A DNA stretch of 59,485 nt from positions 1 to 59,485 of the forward strand of contig SUUL01000006.1 in assembly GCA_015062545.1 (NCBI GenBank). The letters run 5' to 3'. Shown here piece after piece: positions 7,649-16,490 of this stretch. The notes beneath the pieces are model-generated. The model was not told the DNA's origin. It saw nothing but the letters and a program-made list of their open reading frames with translations, and searched no databases. The position numbers and the translations under genes were made by a program. Within the stretch, counting starts at the first letter, position 1, and every line of letters starts with the position of its first letter. The stretch is from Alphaproteobacteria bacterium (GTDB lineage Bacteria > Pseudomonadota > Alphaproteobacteria > Rs-D84).

Positions 7649-9002
7649 ACTTATTAATACCTACACTAAATTCATCACCCCATCCGGCCACAGTCTGACC
7701 GCCAATGGTACATTGAATATCTTCGAAACCATCTTCTGTCTGTTTTTTCTTTACCAAGTGACTGGTTACCAATGCACCTGTGGTACCCAATACAACCCCT
7801 GCAATGGAATCAGATGCCAAACGCGCGGTATTAAATTCACCTTCTTCGTCACGCCACACTGTCTTTTTTGCATTAGACAAAGCACCAATCGCATCATACG
7901 CGGTTTTTATTTTTCCTTTGGTCTTGGCCAATTCAGTCGCTTCGCGTTTTTCCTTCGATGCAGAACTTTCTTCACACGCAGTCCCAGCCGCATTTATTAC
8001 AAAGTTTGGCTGAACACAAACACATTCCCCCGACAAGTTATTCCACACCGCGCCCTGCACTTTTTCGCACTGTGCAATCTTGGCACCCATCACGCACTTT
8101 ACCAATGTATAATCAAATTCCTGTGGTCGGCCCTGTGCATCATTTGGACAAAGACAATCTGTTCCTGTCCAAGATGTCTTATATTGCGCAGCGGCACTTT
8201 CGCATTTTTTCTTATTTACCTCTATACTTGTCATTTGACAACCCTGTGCCTTGTCTGCAGAATTTTTCCATTCATAACCATTCTTACATCTGCAAGTATA
8301 ATCATCGCCCCCCATTGTCAAACCAAACGCATCATCACAGATACATTTTTTATTACTCCACCGACCACCCGAGTTTTTACAACTTGCCTCACGCTGGGCA
8401 TTGACATTCGTATTTCTACTGGAACTACCGACACCAGAACCACCAGCACTGGCACCGCCAGAACCACGACCGGAACCTCCACCGGAACCACCACCGGAAC
8501 CACCACCAGAACCACCACCGGAGCCACCATCAGAACCTGCGCTTTTCTTAACACACGTTACACCATTTGCAACCTCATACCCCTCACTACAAGTTGCCTT
8601 GATACACCCCCCAGGCGCAGCCCCCGATGTACAGGACACCAAACTGCCGTTGCCATACAAGCAGTAATCGGCATTTGCAATTCCCGGCTGCCTTAACTCA
8701 GAATCTGGACACCAATTTGTACCAACACGTTTCCAGTAATCATCATAAAACGGATTACCTGTTGATGCAGAACACAGATAACGCTGATGTATTGACCAAT
8801 GTGTACCATTCATCTCAGAATCACCAACAACCTGCAAATAAGTTCCATCTGCATAATCTACAGTCACACCATCCTCATCTCCACAACCATACGACTTACC
8901 ATTAGTCAAATTAACAACACCATTATCAATCTTGGCCATCGCCACACCAGGTGCCGCCAACATCAACGCAAACAAAAAACCAGAATATATCAATTTTTTC
9001 AT
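7647..9002 (-). CDS. Secreted Cys-rich protein with Gly-Ser linker
   Basis: 451 aa with a signal peptide cleaved near AMA/KI. The first ~150 residues form a cysteine-containing N-terminal domain. A long low-complexity linker of GGSG units (about 155-185) follows, then three cysteine modules of the form C-x3-GG-x-W-x(n)-C-x-C (CKNSGGRWSNKKCIC, CESAAAQYKTSWTGTDCLC, CEKVQGAVWNNLSGECVC) alternating with EGF-like loops. Near the C-terminus is a hydrophobic glycine-rich helix (about IAGVVLGTTGALVTSHLV) and a short tail. The same module and helix recur in the gene at 57236-59485, so this is a family. Function unknown; surface or periplasmic location is inferred from the signal peptide and likely disulfides. 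Confidence 0.85.
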   Translation of the reverse strand: MKKLIYSGFLFALMLAAPGVAMAKIDNGVVNLTNGKSYGCGDEDGVTVDYADGTYLQVVGDSEMNGTHWSIHQRYLCSASTGNPFYDDYWKRVGTNWCPDSELRQPGIANADYCLYGNGSLVSCTSGAAPGGCIKATCSEGYEVANGVTCVKKSAGSDGGSGGGSGGGSGGGSGGGSGRGSGGASAGGSGVGSSSRNTNVNAQREASCKNSGGRWSNKKCICDDAFGLTMGGDDYTCRCKNGYEWKNSADKAQGCQMTSIEVNKKKCESAAAQYKTSWTGTDCLCPNDAQGRPQEFDYTLVKCVMGAKIAQCEKVQGAVWNNLSGECVCVQPNFVINAAGTACEESSASKEKREATELAKTKGKIKTAYDAIGALSNAKKTVWRDEEGEFNTARLASDSIAGVVLGTTGALVTSHLVKKKQTEDGFEDIQCTIGGQTVAGWGDEFSVGINK

Positions 9003-9100
9003 ATCCTACACTCCCTTCCATTGGTTAAGATATAACATATTATCATTATATTAATTTTATCACATTGTCCGACCGCTTACAACAACAAAAAAATCCCCAA

Positions 9101-9222
9101 CCCCCTAGAAATGCAAAGAAATTAAATATAATGATTTAGATAAAAGAGGGGCGGGAATCGTAGTGTACAAAGGCTACATGAGATTCCCGCCCCGCTTTTA
9201 GATGAATTATTATATTTAATTT
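9101..9222. repeat. Long hairpin repeat element, copy D (downstream of dnaA)
   Basis: Two 41-nt arms (9119-9159 and 9182-9222) flank a 22-nt loop; 36 of 41 positions pair. The outer 24 positions (AAATTAAATA, AATGATTTAGATA) and the loop (containing AGTGTAC and TACAT) match the copies at 16491-16791, as does the leading CCCCTAGAAATGC. The inner 17 positions are GC-rich and differ from the other full copy. It begins 10 nt after the dnaA stop codon when read on the minus strand. It may terminate or stabilise the dnaA transcript, but its size and repetition suggest a mobile or structured-RNA element. Confidence 0.8.
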
Positions 9223-9232
9223 ATATTTTATT

Positions 9233-10516
9233 TTATTTACATTCGGCAATCAGCTGTTGAATCTGTGATGCCAAAACCAAATCTGATGCCTGTAATTTTT
9301 CAATCTGTTTGATTGCATACAATACTGTTGCATGATCACGACCACCAACAAAGTTACCAATTTCAGACAAAGACAAACCTGTTGCATTCTTTAATACAAC
9401 CATCATAATCTGACGTGCCAAAACCAAATTACGGCTGCGTCCTGTTCCGCATACTGCATCAAATGAAACACCCAACTTTTCACACATAGATTTTACCATT
9501 GCGTTTGGTGTTTTCGCCGTCTGTAATGTATCCGCCAACAAACGTGATGCAACATCCATATCCACTGCCGCACCCATCAAATCTGAATATGTTTTAATTT
9601 TTGTTGCAATCCCCGAAACCAAGTGACCATCATTTGCAATGCGTGTTGCCAATGCATTTGCAACATCAGACTTGACACCTGCGCGCATCAACATTGTTGA
9701 TTTTACATACGCGTTTGGCGCAACAACATCCGCCACCAACCCAGATGCCAACAAGCCCTGTGCATGACGATCAAAACCTGTTAAATTATTTGGTGCAACA
9801 TCTGATGTCAAAACAACATTCTTGCCCGCATTACGCAAATCAACAACCAACTGCAAGAATTCTTCGGTTGATGCCTTCTTGCCAGACAAATTTTGAACAT
9901 CATCCAAGATAAAAGTATCGCAATTACGGCAAAAGTCCTTGAATGCAAAAATATTATGTTCTTTCAAGCTGCGTGTGAATTCAGAAACAAATTGCGCGCC
10001 TGTCATTTTAACAACGCGCCCCGATACCGCGCCTGAAATACATTCTGCCAACAAAGTCTTGCCACAACCAGATGCACCATAAATAAACAGCGGGCTGAAG
10101 TGAACCGAACCCGCTGCTAATTTTTTACATGCAGATACTACGAATAAATTTTCATCACATGTAACGAAAGAATCAAATGCCGCAGTATTGGCAGATGTTT
10201 CTGCCATTGGCGTGTAAACCTGGGTATTGTTGTCATTTGCAACTGGTGCCGCCACGCGTGCCGCCGAATTTGCAACAACAACGCGAACCGCCAACCCAAA
10301 TTCAGCCGCCACCGCAGACAAAGTTCCAAAATGTACACTGTTAATAAAATCAGCAGAAAATTGATTTTGCGCCCCCAACACCAATGTGCCGTCAACGATA
10401 TTAAATTGTAATGGTGAAATCCAACTAGAGAAATTCGCAGCATCCATTTTTGCGGCAATGGCCCCCTTGATTGTTTCCAAGTTTGTCATCTGATTTGTTG
10501 TTGCCGCTGTCTGCAT
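9233..10516 (-). CDS. dnaA: Chromosomal replication initiator protein DnaA (divergent)
   Basis: 427 aa. Binds DnaA boxes and melts the replication origin. A short domain I/II (to about 110) precedes an AAA+ domain with Walker A GASGCGKT (147-154) and Walker B FILDDVQ (202-208). Domain IV for DNA binding is well kept (GRSRNLVLARQIMMVVL, GGRDHATVLYAIKQIE). The AAA+ part is unusual: the family box VII segment that normally reads SRF reads QGL here (about 253-255), and the NVRELEGAL sensor-2 segment reads roughly KTYSDLMGAA, so both key arginines seem absent. The start is supported by AAGGAGAAAACGGC before the ATG. No oriC is evident next to it. Confidence 0.88.
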   Translation of the reverse strand: MQTAATTNQMTNLETIKGAIAAKMDAANFSSWISPLQFNIVDGTLVLGAQNQFSADFINSVHFGTLSAVAAEFGLAVRVVVANSAARVAAPVANDNNTQVYTPMAETSANTAAFDSFVTCDENLFVVSACKKLAAGSVHFSPLFIYGASGCGKTLLAECISGAVSGRVVKMTGAQFVSEFTRSLKEHNIFAFKDFCRNCDTFILDDVQNLSGKKASTEEFLQLVVDLRNAGKNVVLTSDVAPNNLTGFDRHAQGLLASGLVADVVAPNAYVKSTMLMRAGVKSDVANALATRIANDGHLVSGIATKIKTYSDLMGAAVDMDVASRLLADTLQTAKTPNAMVKSMCEKLGVSFDAVCGTGRSRNLVLARQIMMVVLKNATGLSLSEIGNFVGGRDHATVLYAIKQIEKLQASDLVLASQIQQLIAECK

Positions 10517-10860
10517 GCCGTTTTCTCCTTTTCCTTCCTTTCAAAAGAGTTTCCTGCCCGAACAAGGTTATAAAAACCACCCACAAAAAATCATGTTTTC
10601 TGTCCCTTTCAACCAGAATCATGATATTTTTGTTTTTAATCATCATTTCCATTTTCTTTCAGAAACAATGATCTTACTTTGTCCTACCTTTCACTCTCTC
10701 TTGCTTGTTTATTGTTTTGGATACGTCAAATAAGTTATAAGATAAAATTCAATTTACAACCAAATATTAAACAATTTTTTAACATTTATTTTTTGACAAC
10801 GATTCGTTTTTTTGCCTGTTTTCTGCCGTTTGTATATACACTGTATATACATGACAAGAA
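10517..10860. promoter_or_regulatory. dnaA upstream region, no gene seen
   Basis: 344 nt of AT-rich DNA between dprA (stop at 10861) and dnaA. The dnaA-proximal 60 nt are polypyrimidine on the plus strand (purine-rich in the dnaA leader). On the minus strand a TTGGTT-17-TTATAA pair (about 10735-10765) is a weak promoter candidate. No TTATCCACA-type DnaA boxes were seen, so there is no support for an origin here. Confidence 0.4.
10831..10851. promoter_or_regulatory. Tandem palindromic decamer, operator-like
   Basis: TGTATATACA, itself a perfect palindrome, occurs twice separated by a single C. The 21-bp unit is therefore both a direct repeat and a near-perfect inverted repeat. It lies 315 nt upstream of dnaA and 10 nt past the dprA stop codon, and is a plausible regulator-binding site. 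Confidence 0.4.
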
Positions 10861-11889
10861 TCACACACGAACATAACCACCATCAACTTTTCGCACTAAA
10901 CCTTGCAATTCCAAGACCACCAATTCACTTTTAATTTCCGAAATCGATTTTTTGACAAGTTCCGTCAATACAGATTCTGACACTGGAATCGTCCCCAAGG
11001 CATCAATAAGACTATTTTCCGATTCGAATTTTTTTTCATTTTTTATTTTTTTCTGATTTTTTTCTGTCTTATTTTCAAAATCAGACACCCCCATGCATAA
11101 CCTGGCATCCCCTGACCGAATCAATGAATTTGGCCCCAACGCCCGCAAATCCGTGGGGTGCGATGGAATTGCCCAAACATCACGCCCATAATCGATGGCG
11201 AATCGCGCTGTTGTCATTGATCCAGATTTCATATCGGCTTCGCCCAGGATTAACGAATCACAAATTCCCGCAACCCAACGATTTCTTTGCACAAAGTTCT
11301 GTGCCACCGGTACAAAGCCCACAGGCATTTCACTGATAATGGCACCACGCGCCACAATATCCCAATACAGCGATTCGTTTTCTGTTGGCCATATATAATC
11401 CGCACCACCCGCCAGAACCGCAATCGTCACGGCATCACCACACGCACGCAACGCACCACGATGCGCCGCCGTATCTGTACCAATCGCCATTCCAGACACA
11501 ATGGCATTACCCTGGGCGGCCAATTTTTCTGCAACATCCGCAATCAATCCCATCCCCGCAGCGGTTGCATGACGTGTTCCCACCATTGCAATCGCAGGCC
11601 TGCGCAACACATCCAGATTTCCACGCACACAAATCACGGGCGGATGATTTTTCAATTCCCGCAAACGTGGCGGATATAATTCATCTGTATCAGATATATA
11701 ATGTATTCCCAACTGCTGTGCAGCATCCATTTCGCGCAAGACGCTATCACGCAAAGCCACATCGCCCCCCAGTGATGCGGCCGCATCTGTGACATTACCA
11801 AACTTTCTAATCAATTCAGCATACCTGACAGGCCCGACACCCGGGGTACGAATAATCAATAATTTTTCAAACAAATCTGACATGTCCAT
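10861..11889 (-). CDS. dprA: DNA-processing protein DprA
   Basis: 342 aa. DprA/Smf binds incoming single-stranded DNA and loads RecA during natural transformation; it is also kept in many non-competent bacteria. An N-terminal helical region (LLIIRTPGVGPVRYAELIRKFG) precedes the Rossmann-like core with VGTRHATAAGM, SGMAIGTDTAAHRGAL, AVLAGGADYIWPTEN and a GSMTTARFAIDYGRDVWAIP segment. A Lys/Asn-rich linker follows (about 270-285), then a winged-helix tail (SESVLTELVKKSISEIKSEL). Start chosen at MDMSDLF; the ATG 6 nt in is equally possible. It lies upstream of dnaA on the same strand, but the spacer is long. Confidence 0.95.
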   Translation of the reverse strand: MDMSDLFEKLLIIRTPGVGPVRYAELIRKFGNVTDAAASLGGDVALRDSVLREMDAAQQLGIHYISDTDELYPPRLRELKNHPPVICVRGNLDVLRRPAIAMVGTRHATAAGMGLIADVAEKLAAQGNAIVSGMAIGTDTAAHRGALRACGDAVTIAVLAGGADYIWPTENESLYWDIVARGAIISEMPVGFVPVAQNFVQRNRWVAGICDSLILGEADMKSGSMTTARFAIDYGRDVWAIPSHPTDLRALGPNSLIRSGDARLCMGVSDFENKTEKNQKKIKNEKKFESENSLIDALGTIPVSESVLTELVKKSISEIKSELVVLELQGLVRKVDGGYVRV

Positions 11890-11935
11890 ATAATAAGAAA
11901 ATATACATTATAAATAAAGCCATTTTATACAAATA

Positions 11936-11962
11936 AAGGGTTCGCCCAAACGCGAACCCCTT
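11936..11962 (-). terminator. Terminator after the 297-aa secreted protein
   Basis: AAGGGTTCGC / GCGAACCCCTT stem with a T-rich run on the minus strand, 19 nt past the stop codon. Confidence 0.8.
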
Positions 11963-11980
11963 GTCCTTATAACAGATATA

Positions 11981-12874
11981 CTATTCTGCCAAATCAAACA
12001 AAGACGAATATTCATCACACATTTTAGCGATTTCTTCATCTTCACGCGCTTCACTGGTGCACATATCTTTCAATGTCTTCAAATGTTCCACATATTTACT
12101 GTATTCTGCACTGCCCTTGTTTTTCAAGGTCAACATCTGTGAACGCAACACCTGGGCTTCGGACAAGTTTTCATTTTTCTGGCCCATAACTTTGCCACCA
12201 ATTAACTTGTTACCACCCAATTCCATGATACCGACCCCCAGGCCTGCACCACCGACCGCCGCACCAACAGTTGCCAATGTACGATTCTTTTTCTTGGCAT
12301 CCAAGATACGTTGTTTCAGCATATCTGCATCCGCCCAAGACCCACATGTAATTGTACGTCCCCAATCAAAATATTGTGTTGGGATATCATCAACTGTAAT
12401 TCTGGGGTCATTTGATTTCAATGCAACTTTGACGAAACAAACATTATTTTCTGGATTTTCAACATCCTCTACCATAGATGCATAATTGTTTGTATTGCTG
12501 TATCTGGATGCCCAAACAAATGTATTTCCCACACCAATATTATTACCGATACACGCAGCTTTCTCAGCCTCTCTCATATCAACTTTTTCTGCAGGTTGCA
12601 TAACCTCTGGCGTGACTGCCAATGCAGCCTCGGGTGTTGCTTGTGCAACAACTTCTTGCACTTCTGTTGCTGCTTGTGACGTGACCGCTGTTGGCGCAAC
12701 CCCCAAAACAGGTGCCGCTGCAATCTGTGCAGTTGACACGACCCCTGCTGCACGTGGGGCAGCCATCATTTGATTTGACATTGACGCACGTCCGCGCCCC
12801 GCAGGTGATTGTAATGCCAACGCAGATGCCCCCGTTGCCAAACAAACTGATACAGCTGTCAAAAACTTAAGCAT
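11981..12874 (-). CDS. Secreted protein with glycine-zipper helix
   Basis: 297 aa with an N-terminal signal peptide (hydrophobic to about residue 21, cleavage near ALA/LQ). The first ~100 residues are Ala/Val/Gln-rich and low complexity. A compact domain with four cysteines follows (ACIGNNIGVG, NNVCFVKVAL, ITCGSWADADML), then a glycine-zipper hydrophobic helix (ATVGAAVGGAGLGVGIMELGG) and a charged helical tail containing CTSEARE and MCDEYSS. The gene is not recognised. The Gly-zipper near the C-terminus resembles those in the large Cys-rich proteins of this window, suggesting a shared way of associating with a membrane. Single-gene unit with its own terminator. Confidence 0.8.
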   Translation of the reverse strand: MLKFLTAVSVCLATGASALALQSPAGRGRASMSNQMMAAPRAAGVVSTAQIAAAPVLGVAPTAVTSQAATEVQEVVAQATPEAALAVTPEVMQPAEKVDMREAEKAACIGNNIGVGNTFVWASRYSNTNNYASMVEDVENPENNVCFVKVALKSNDPRITVDDIPTQYFDWGRTITCGSWADADMLKQRILDAKKKNRTLATVGAAVGGAGLGVGIMELGGNKLIGGKVMGQKNENLSEAQVLRSQMLTLKNKGSAEYSKYVEHLKTLKDMCTSEAREDEEIAKMCDEYSSLFDLAE

Positions 12875-12941
12875 TTCTCTTTCCCCTTATAACACATGTA
12901 CGTATTATATCATAAAATCGTAAAAAAATAAAGTACAAATA

Positions 12942-12968
12942 TAAAAACGGCACATCCAAATGTGCCGT
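12942..12968 (-). terminator. Terminator after plsY
   Basis: ACGGCACAT / ATGTGCCGT stem with a CCAA loop, followed on the minus strand by TTTTTAT. Confidence 0.85.
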
Positions 12969-12974
12969 ATATTC

Positions 12975-13562
12975 TTATTTTTTCCACTTCCATTCTATTT
13001 TTGATTCTGTACCCGCAATCAGTCGTTTAATATTTTCACGATGTCGCCACATGCACAGCAAACCGATTGCCAGAAATGCCCAACCAACACTTGCACTGAT
13101 TGCGAATCCCAAAACAGGAATCAAGCAAAAGACAATCGTTGCCCCCATGGACGAAATCCCCGTTGTTAATGCCACCGTCAACCATTCAATCGCACACACA
13201 ACAAAAGACAAAGGGCTGACCGCCAACAGCACCCCAAACATCGAAGAAATCCCCTTTCCCCCCTTGAAACGCAACCATACAGGATAACAATGCCCAACAA
13301 TCGCCACAAACCCACACCATGCGGCAAAGGCATCACCCGCGACATATCGTCCGATTAAAACGGCCAGAATTGCCTTGGCCATATCCAACAGCCACGTCAA
13401 GCCTGCCATACGCAATCCCCCGACACGCATAACATTTGTGGCACCGATATTACCACTGCCCACCTTGCGCAGGTCGCCCTTGCCCATGATGCGCGTCAAC
13501 AGCAATCCCATTGGAATTGACCCCAATAAATATGAAATAATTAAGACAATTAAGTTAATCAT
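12975..13562 (-). CDS. plsY: Acyl-phosphate:glycerol-3-phosphate acyltransferase PlsY
   Basis: Inner-membrane enzyme that acylates glycerol-3-phosphate at position 1 using acyl-phosphate made by PlsX, the first step of phospholipid synthesis. The three conserved cytoplasmic motifs are visible: SYLLGSIPMG at the start, GSGNIGATN (about 36-44), and GHCYPVWLRFKGGKG (about 90-104). Several transmembrane helices separate them. 195 aa is normal. Divergent from rpsT. With pgsA it gives two steps of phosphatidylglycerol synthesis in this window; plsX is not seen. Confidence 0.96.
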   Translation of the reverse strand: MINLIVLIISYLLGSIPMGLLLTRIMGKGDLRKVGSGNIGATNVMRVGGLRMAGLTWLLDMAKAILAVLIGRYVAGDAFAAWCGFVAIVGHCYPVWLRFKGGKGISSMFGVLLAVSPLSFVVCAIEWLTVALTTGISSMGATIVFCLIPVLGFAISASVGWAFLAIGLLCMWRHRENIKRLIAGTESKIEWKWKK

Positions 13563-13635
13563 GTTATTTTTCCTTGATTTTATGTTTGTTTTTTATAAAA
13601 TACCAAAATCAAAACAAAAATAAAAGGAAAATAAC

Positions 13636-13896
13636 GTGGCAAATCATAAGTCATCTGAAAAAAGAATTTTGGTAACTGCCAAGAAAAATGCAATCAACAC
13701 TGCCCGCCGCAGCGCGGTTAAAACAGCAACCAAGAAAGCATTGGTCGCCATTGAATCTGGGGATTTGGCTGCTGCAACAACTGCTGCACGCAGCGCAGAA
13801 AGCAAGATTATGAAATCTGCAGGCAAAATCATGCCAAAGAAACGCGCTGCGCGCAAGATTTCACGTCTGGCCAAGAAAATTGCAAAAATGGCATAA
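13636..13896 (+). CDS. rpsT: 30S ribosomal protein S20
   Basis: 86 aa, highly basic, alanine/lysine-rich and helical; binds 16S rRNA in the body of the small subunit. The opening MANHKSSEKRIL and the regular Lys/Arg-Ala helices are diagnostic. The start codon is GTG, preceded by AAAAGGAAAATAAC. Non-ATG starts are frequent for S20, where they contribute to autoregulation in enterobacteria; that is known for the family, not shown here. Monocistronic with a strong terminator. Confidence 0.97.
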   Translation: MANHKSSEKRILVTAKKNAINTARRSAVKTATKKALVAIESGDLAAATTAARSAESKIMKSAGKIMPKKRAARKISRLAKKIAKMA

Positions 13897-13913
13897 AACC
13901 AATATTCAAAAAT

Positions 13914-13940
13914 AAAATCCCCCAATCGGGGGATTTTTTT
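13914..13940. terminator. Terminator after rpsT
   Basis: AAATCCCCC / GGGGGATTT stem with an AATC loop and a T7 run; A-tracts on the left could also serve the convergent minus gene. Confidence 0.9.
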
Positions 13941-13986
13941 ATTTCAATTACATAATTAACTTATAATAACAACACATCTTGTGTTA

Positions 13987-16323
13987 CTACGAACCCTGAG
14001 GTGTTTCGGCGGCATCACATGTTCTTTTATCGCCATTCCATGTTTCCCCATCTAGACAAACACACCCATTCCCATCTTCATTTACATCTAGATCTCCTGG
14101 ACAATCATAAACACACGCGCCACTGATTAATTCATAATTGGTTTCACACACACATGTGCCATACGCGTTACGGGTCATGTTATTGTCTTTATCGCACGCA
14201 ACCAAACATGCATTACCATACGGTTCATATCCAGTCACGCATTTGCAATATTCATTAACATATAAGTCTCCGCCCTCTGTCGCGCTTGCCTTCGGTGTCT
14301 GTTGATACTGCGAATTTTCTGGACATAACAAAGACTGATAGAACATTTTTGATACAATCTCTATACATTTATTAGTATCTTCATCTGTTGCCCCACCTGT
14401 TGGCTTAGCACAACCACTATCAATCGCATAAGCACATGTCAGCGCCACATTTTTGCATGCCCCCCTCATAACCATTGCAACACTTTCTACATTGGCACTG
14501 GACGACCAACTGTTCACCTGTGTAACCTGTTTGTTATAGCAGTCCGCCACATCAACCATACAACTGGACGCATATTTCGATATAATATTCTGTTGCGCCG
14601 CACGAATATTTACCATTGCACGTTGAATATAATTCACAACGATGTCATTATATGGCTTGTATTTGGCATTCGCGGCATTTGATTCGTATGTATAGCTTTG
14701 ACATTTTTCCAACACTGCACGACACAAACCATTCTCTACCACTTCTTGCCCTGTACCAATTTTGGTCAGCAAATATTTCACAATACAATTACCATTCGCA
14801 CCTGGCTTACTTCCCTTACAATTTTCTGGGGTAATAGATAAGGTTGCTAGGGCTTGTAAACTATCTGCATTTATTGCTGCATTATTATAATCTTTCATAA
14901 AATCCAGAATGTGTGAAATATTTTGTCCCAAGACAACTTCACCATTTTCATCAATATACATTTTTGTTGGGTCAACACATTTGAAGTAATCTTCGCCACA
15001 TACCATATCGTCTTTCATACATGTTTCCAACGCACCAATACACCCCTTGGCATCATATTGATTTTTATTTTGTAACACCGCCAAGCGCGCCTTTTGTAAC
15101 ATACGGTTTGCACTGCGCACATTTGACACCAATGTTTCATTCATTTTGGTCAAGCCCTGTTCATACGCAACACAGTCCTTGTCAATCGCCAAATCATAAT
15201 TACCTGTAATCTGCGTAACAGTTGCCCCCGCAGACTTGCACTGTTTCAGCACAGAATTACAACGTCCCTTGGCGGCATTATATAATTCAGACCCGCGCAG
15301 ATTTGAAAAATTACCCGTGGTATTAACATCCAAGAAATCCAGACTAAACAAATCCCCGCTGTCCACAGAAAAATCCAAATCAATATCTAAATCTGCATAC
15401 GCCCCTGACGAATATGACGAAGAACCGGCCACAGGATTACGAATTAATTCTTCAATTTCCTCTAACATGTTGCGTGTTTCTGAAACGTCTTTGGTTCCAG
15501 ACAGTGCCTCTTCTGCCTCGGTTGCATTCATAATTGCACGGATTTCATCTGCAGACAGCCCAACATATCTGATACGCTGTGCAACCTCGTTCAACTGGGT
15601 ATTTGCATCTTTAACTGCGTCCTCTACCTTGGTATATCGTGACAAATTTGATGAACATGAACAACGTCCCTGATTAACATCAACCACCTTGCAGAATTGA
15701 TCCATACATTCATTATATTGTTCCTGGCACGACTTATTCAGTGCCGCCGTCTGTTCCAAACGTTCTGTTGCCTCGGCCAAAGATTCTGCTGTAATTGTTT
15801 TTGCGGCACGCGAACCAATATTGCGTACAGCCTCGTCTATATTAGACCCTGTTTGCACACCCGTATCACCGATTGTGGCACGTCCCCCCACTTCGGCCGT
15901 AGATGGACGCAAAACCACCCCTGCCCTTCTAACTGCGGGGTTGTTGTTTATACTGGCATCAGACACACGTGAATTACGTCCAACAGTATTCACTGCATTA
16001 TTCAGATTTGTTCGCGCAGCACTGACCCCGACACGCGATACAACATTACCACGCGTTGCGGATGCGGCAGCCCCCGATGTACTACTGCCGGCAAAAACAC
16101 GTGACACAGTACCACGCACCGCACTTGCCGTACCTGTGGATGGCGTTTCTGTGGTATTTGTCTTTGCCACGCGCGATACAGTTGTACCCACACGCATGGC
16201 CGCCGCACTTGTATCCGACACAGATGTGCCTGCCGGTATTGCACGCGAAACAGCGCCATCTGCCGCAAATGCGGACGGCGCAAAAAACATAATTGTGAAA
16301 AAACACAGTAACAGTTTTTTCAT
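13987..16323 (-). CDS. Large exported Cys-rich protein with VSR repeats
   Basis: 778 aa with a signal peptide cleaved near AFA/AD. The N-terminal part carries evenly spaced VSR motifs at residues 25-27, 49-51, 73-75 and 95-97 (AVSRA, TVSRV, TVSRV, VVSRV), i.e. a degenerate repeat of about 24 residues. The middle (about 195-670) is helical with many cysteine pairs (CQEQYNECMDQFC, GRCSCSS, CNSVLKQC, CIGALETCMKDDMVC, GEDYFKCVD). The C-terminal ~100 residues are EGF-like cysteine loops (CKCVTGYEPYGNAC, GTCVCETNYELISGAC, GCVCLDGETW). Not recognised. It lies downstream of the secretin/TcpQ pair on the same strand, which suggests but does not prove a link with that envelope system. Confidence 0.82.
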   Translation of the reverse strand: MKKLLLCFFTIMFFAPSAFAADGAVSRAIPAGTSVSDTSAAAMRVGTTVSRVAKTNTTETPSTGTASAVRGTVSRVFAGSSTSGAAASATRGNVVSRVGVSAARTNLNNAVNTVGRNSRVSDASINNNPAVRRAGVVLRPSTAEVGGRATIGDTGVQTGSNIDEAVRNIGSRAAKTITAESLAEATERLEQTAALNKSCQEQYNECMDQFCKVVDVNQGRCSCSSNLSRYTKVEDAVKDANTQLNEVAQRIRYVGLSADEIRAIMNATEAEEALSGTKDVSETRNMLEEIEELIRNPVAGSSSYSSGAYADLDIDLDFSVDSGDLFSLDFLDVNTTGNFSNLRGSELYNAAKGRCNSVLKQCKSAGATVTQITGNYDLAIDKDCVAYEQGLTKMNETLVSNVRSANRMLQKARLAVLQNKNQYDAKGCIGALETCMKDDMVCGEDYFKCVDPTKMYIDENGEVVLGQNISHILDFMKDYNNAAINADSLQALATLSITPENCKGSKPGANGNCIVKYLLTKIGTGQEVVENGLCRAVLEKCQSYTYESNAANAKYKPYNDIVVNYIQRAMVNIRAAQQNIISKYASSCMVDVADCYNKQVTQVNSWSSSANVESVAMVMRGACKNVALTCAYAIDSGCAKPTGGATDEDTNKCIEIVSKMFYQSLLCPENSQYQQTPKASATEGGDLYVNEYCKCVTGYEPYGNACLVACDKDNNMTRNAYGTCVCETNYELISGACVYDCPGDLDVNEDGNGCVCLDGETWNGDKRTCDAAETPQGS

Positions 16324-16490
16324 TCTCTTTTGTCAATTATATCACAAAAAAAATATTTAGTGAATAGCGTTTTTAACATAAATTACATTGATAAATAAAA
16401 GTTTAGCGAAGTATTTTTTACAATTTTCTGCCAAGAAAATTGTCATTACCGCGCAGGCGGTAAATTAAACTGTTATTTATCACGATATTC

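Noticed and set aside
8401-8667. Plus-strand Pro/Glu-rich frame (88 aa)
   Set aside because: It is the antisense of the GGSG linker; PEPP repeats result from the codon pattern only.
7713-8696. Long plus-strand frame (327 aa) opposite the Gly-rich secreted protein
   Set aside because: Rich in Thr/Cys from the repetitive Gly-Ser codons of the real gene on the other strand; no ribosome site or domain, and the minus-strand gene has a signal peptide and terminator.
10425-10652. 75-aa minus-strand frame overlapping the dnaA start
   Set aside because: Overlaps the ribosome site and first codons of dnaA in another frame; its basic composition comes from the purine-rich leader.
10517-10860. Possible oriC next to dnaA
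   Set aside because: AT-rich, but no TTATCCACA-like boxes and no cluster of related 9-mers; the single TTATCCACA seen in the window is inside a coding gene at about 19969.
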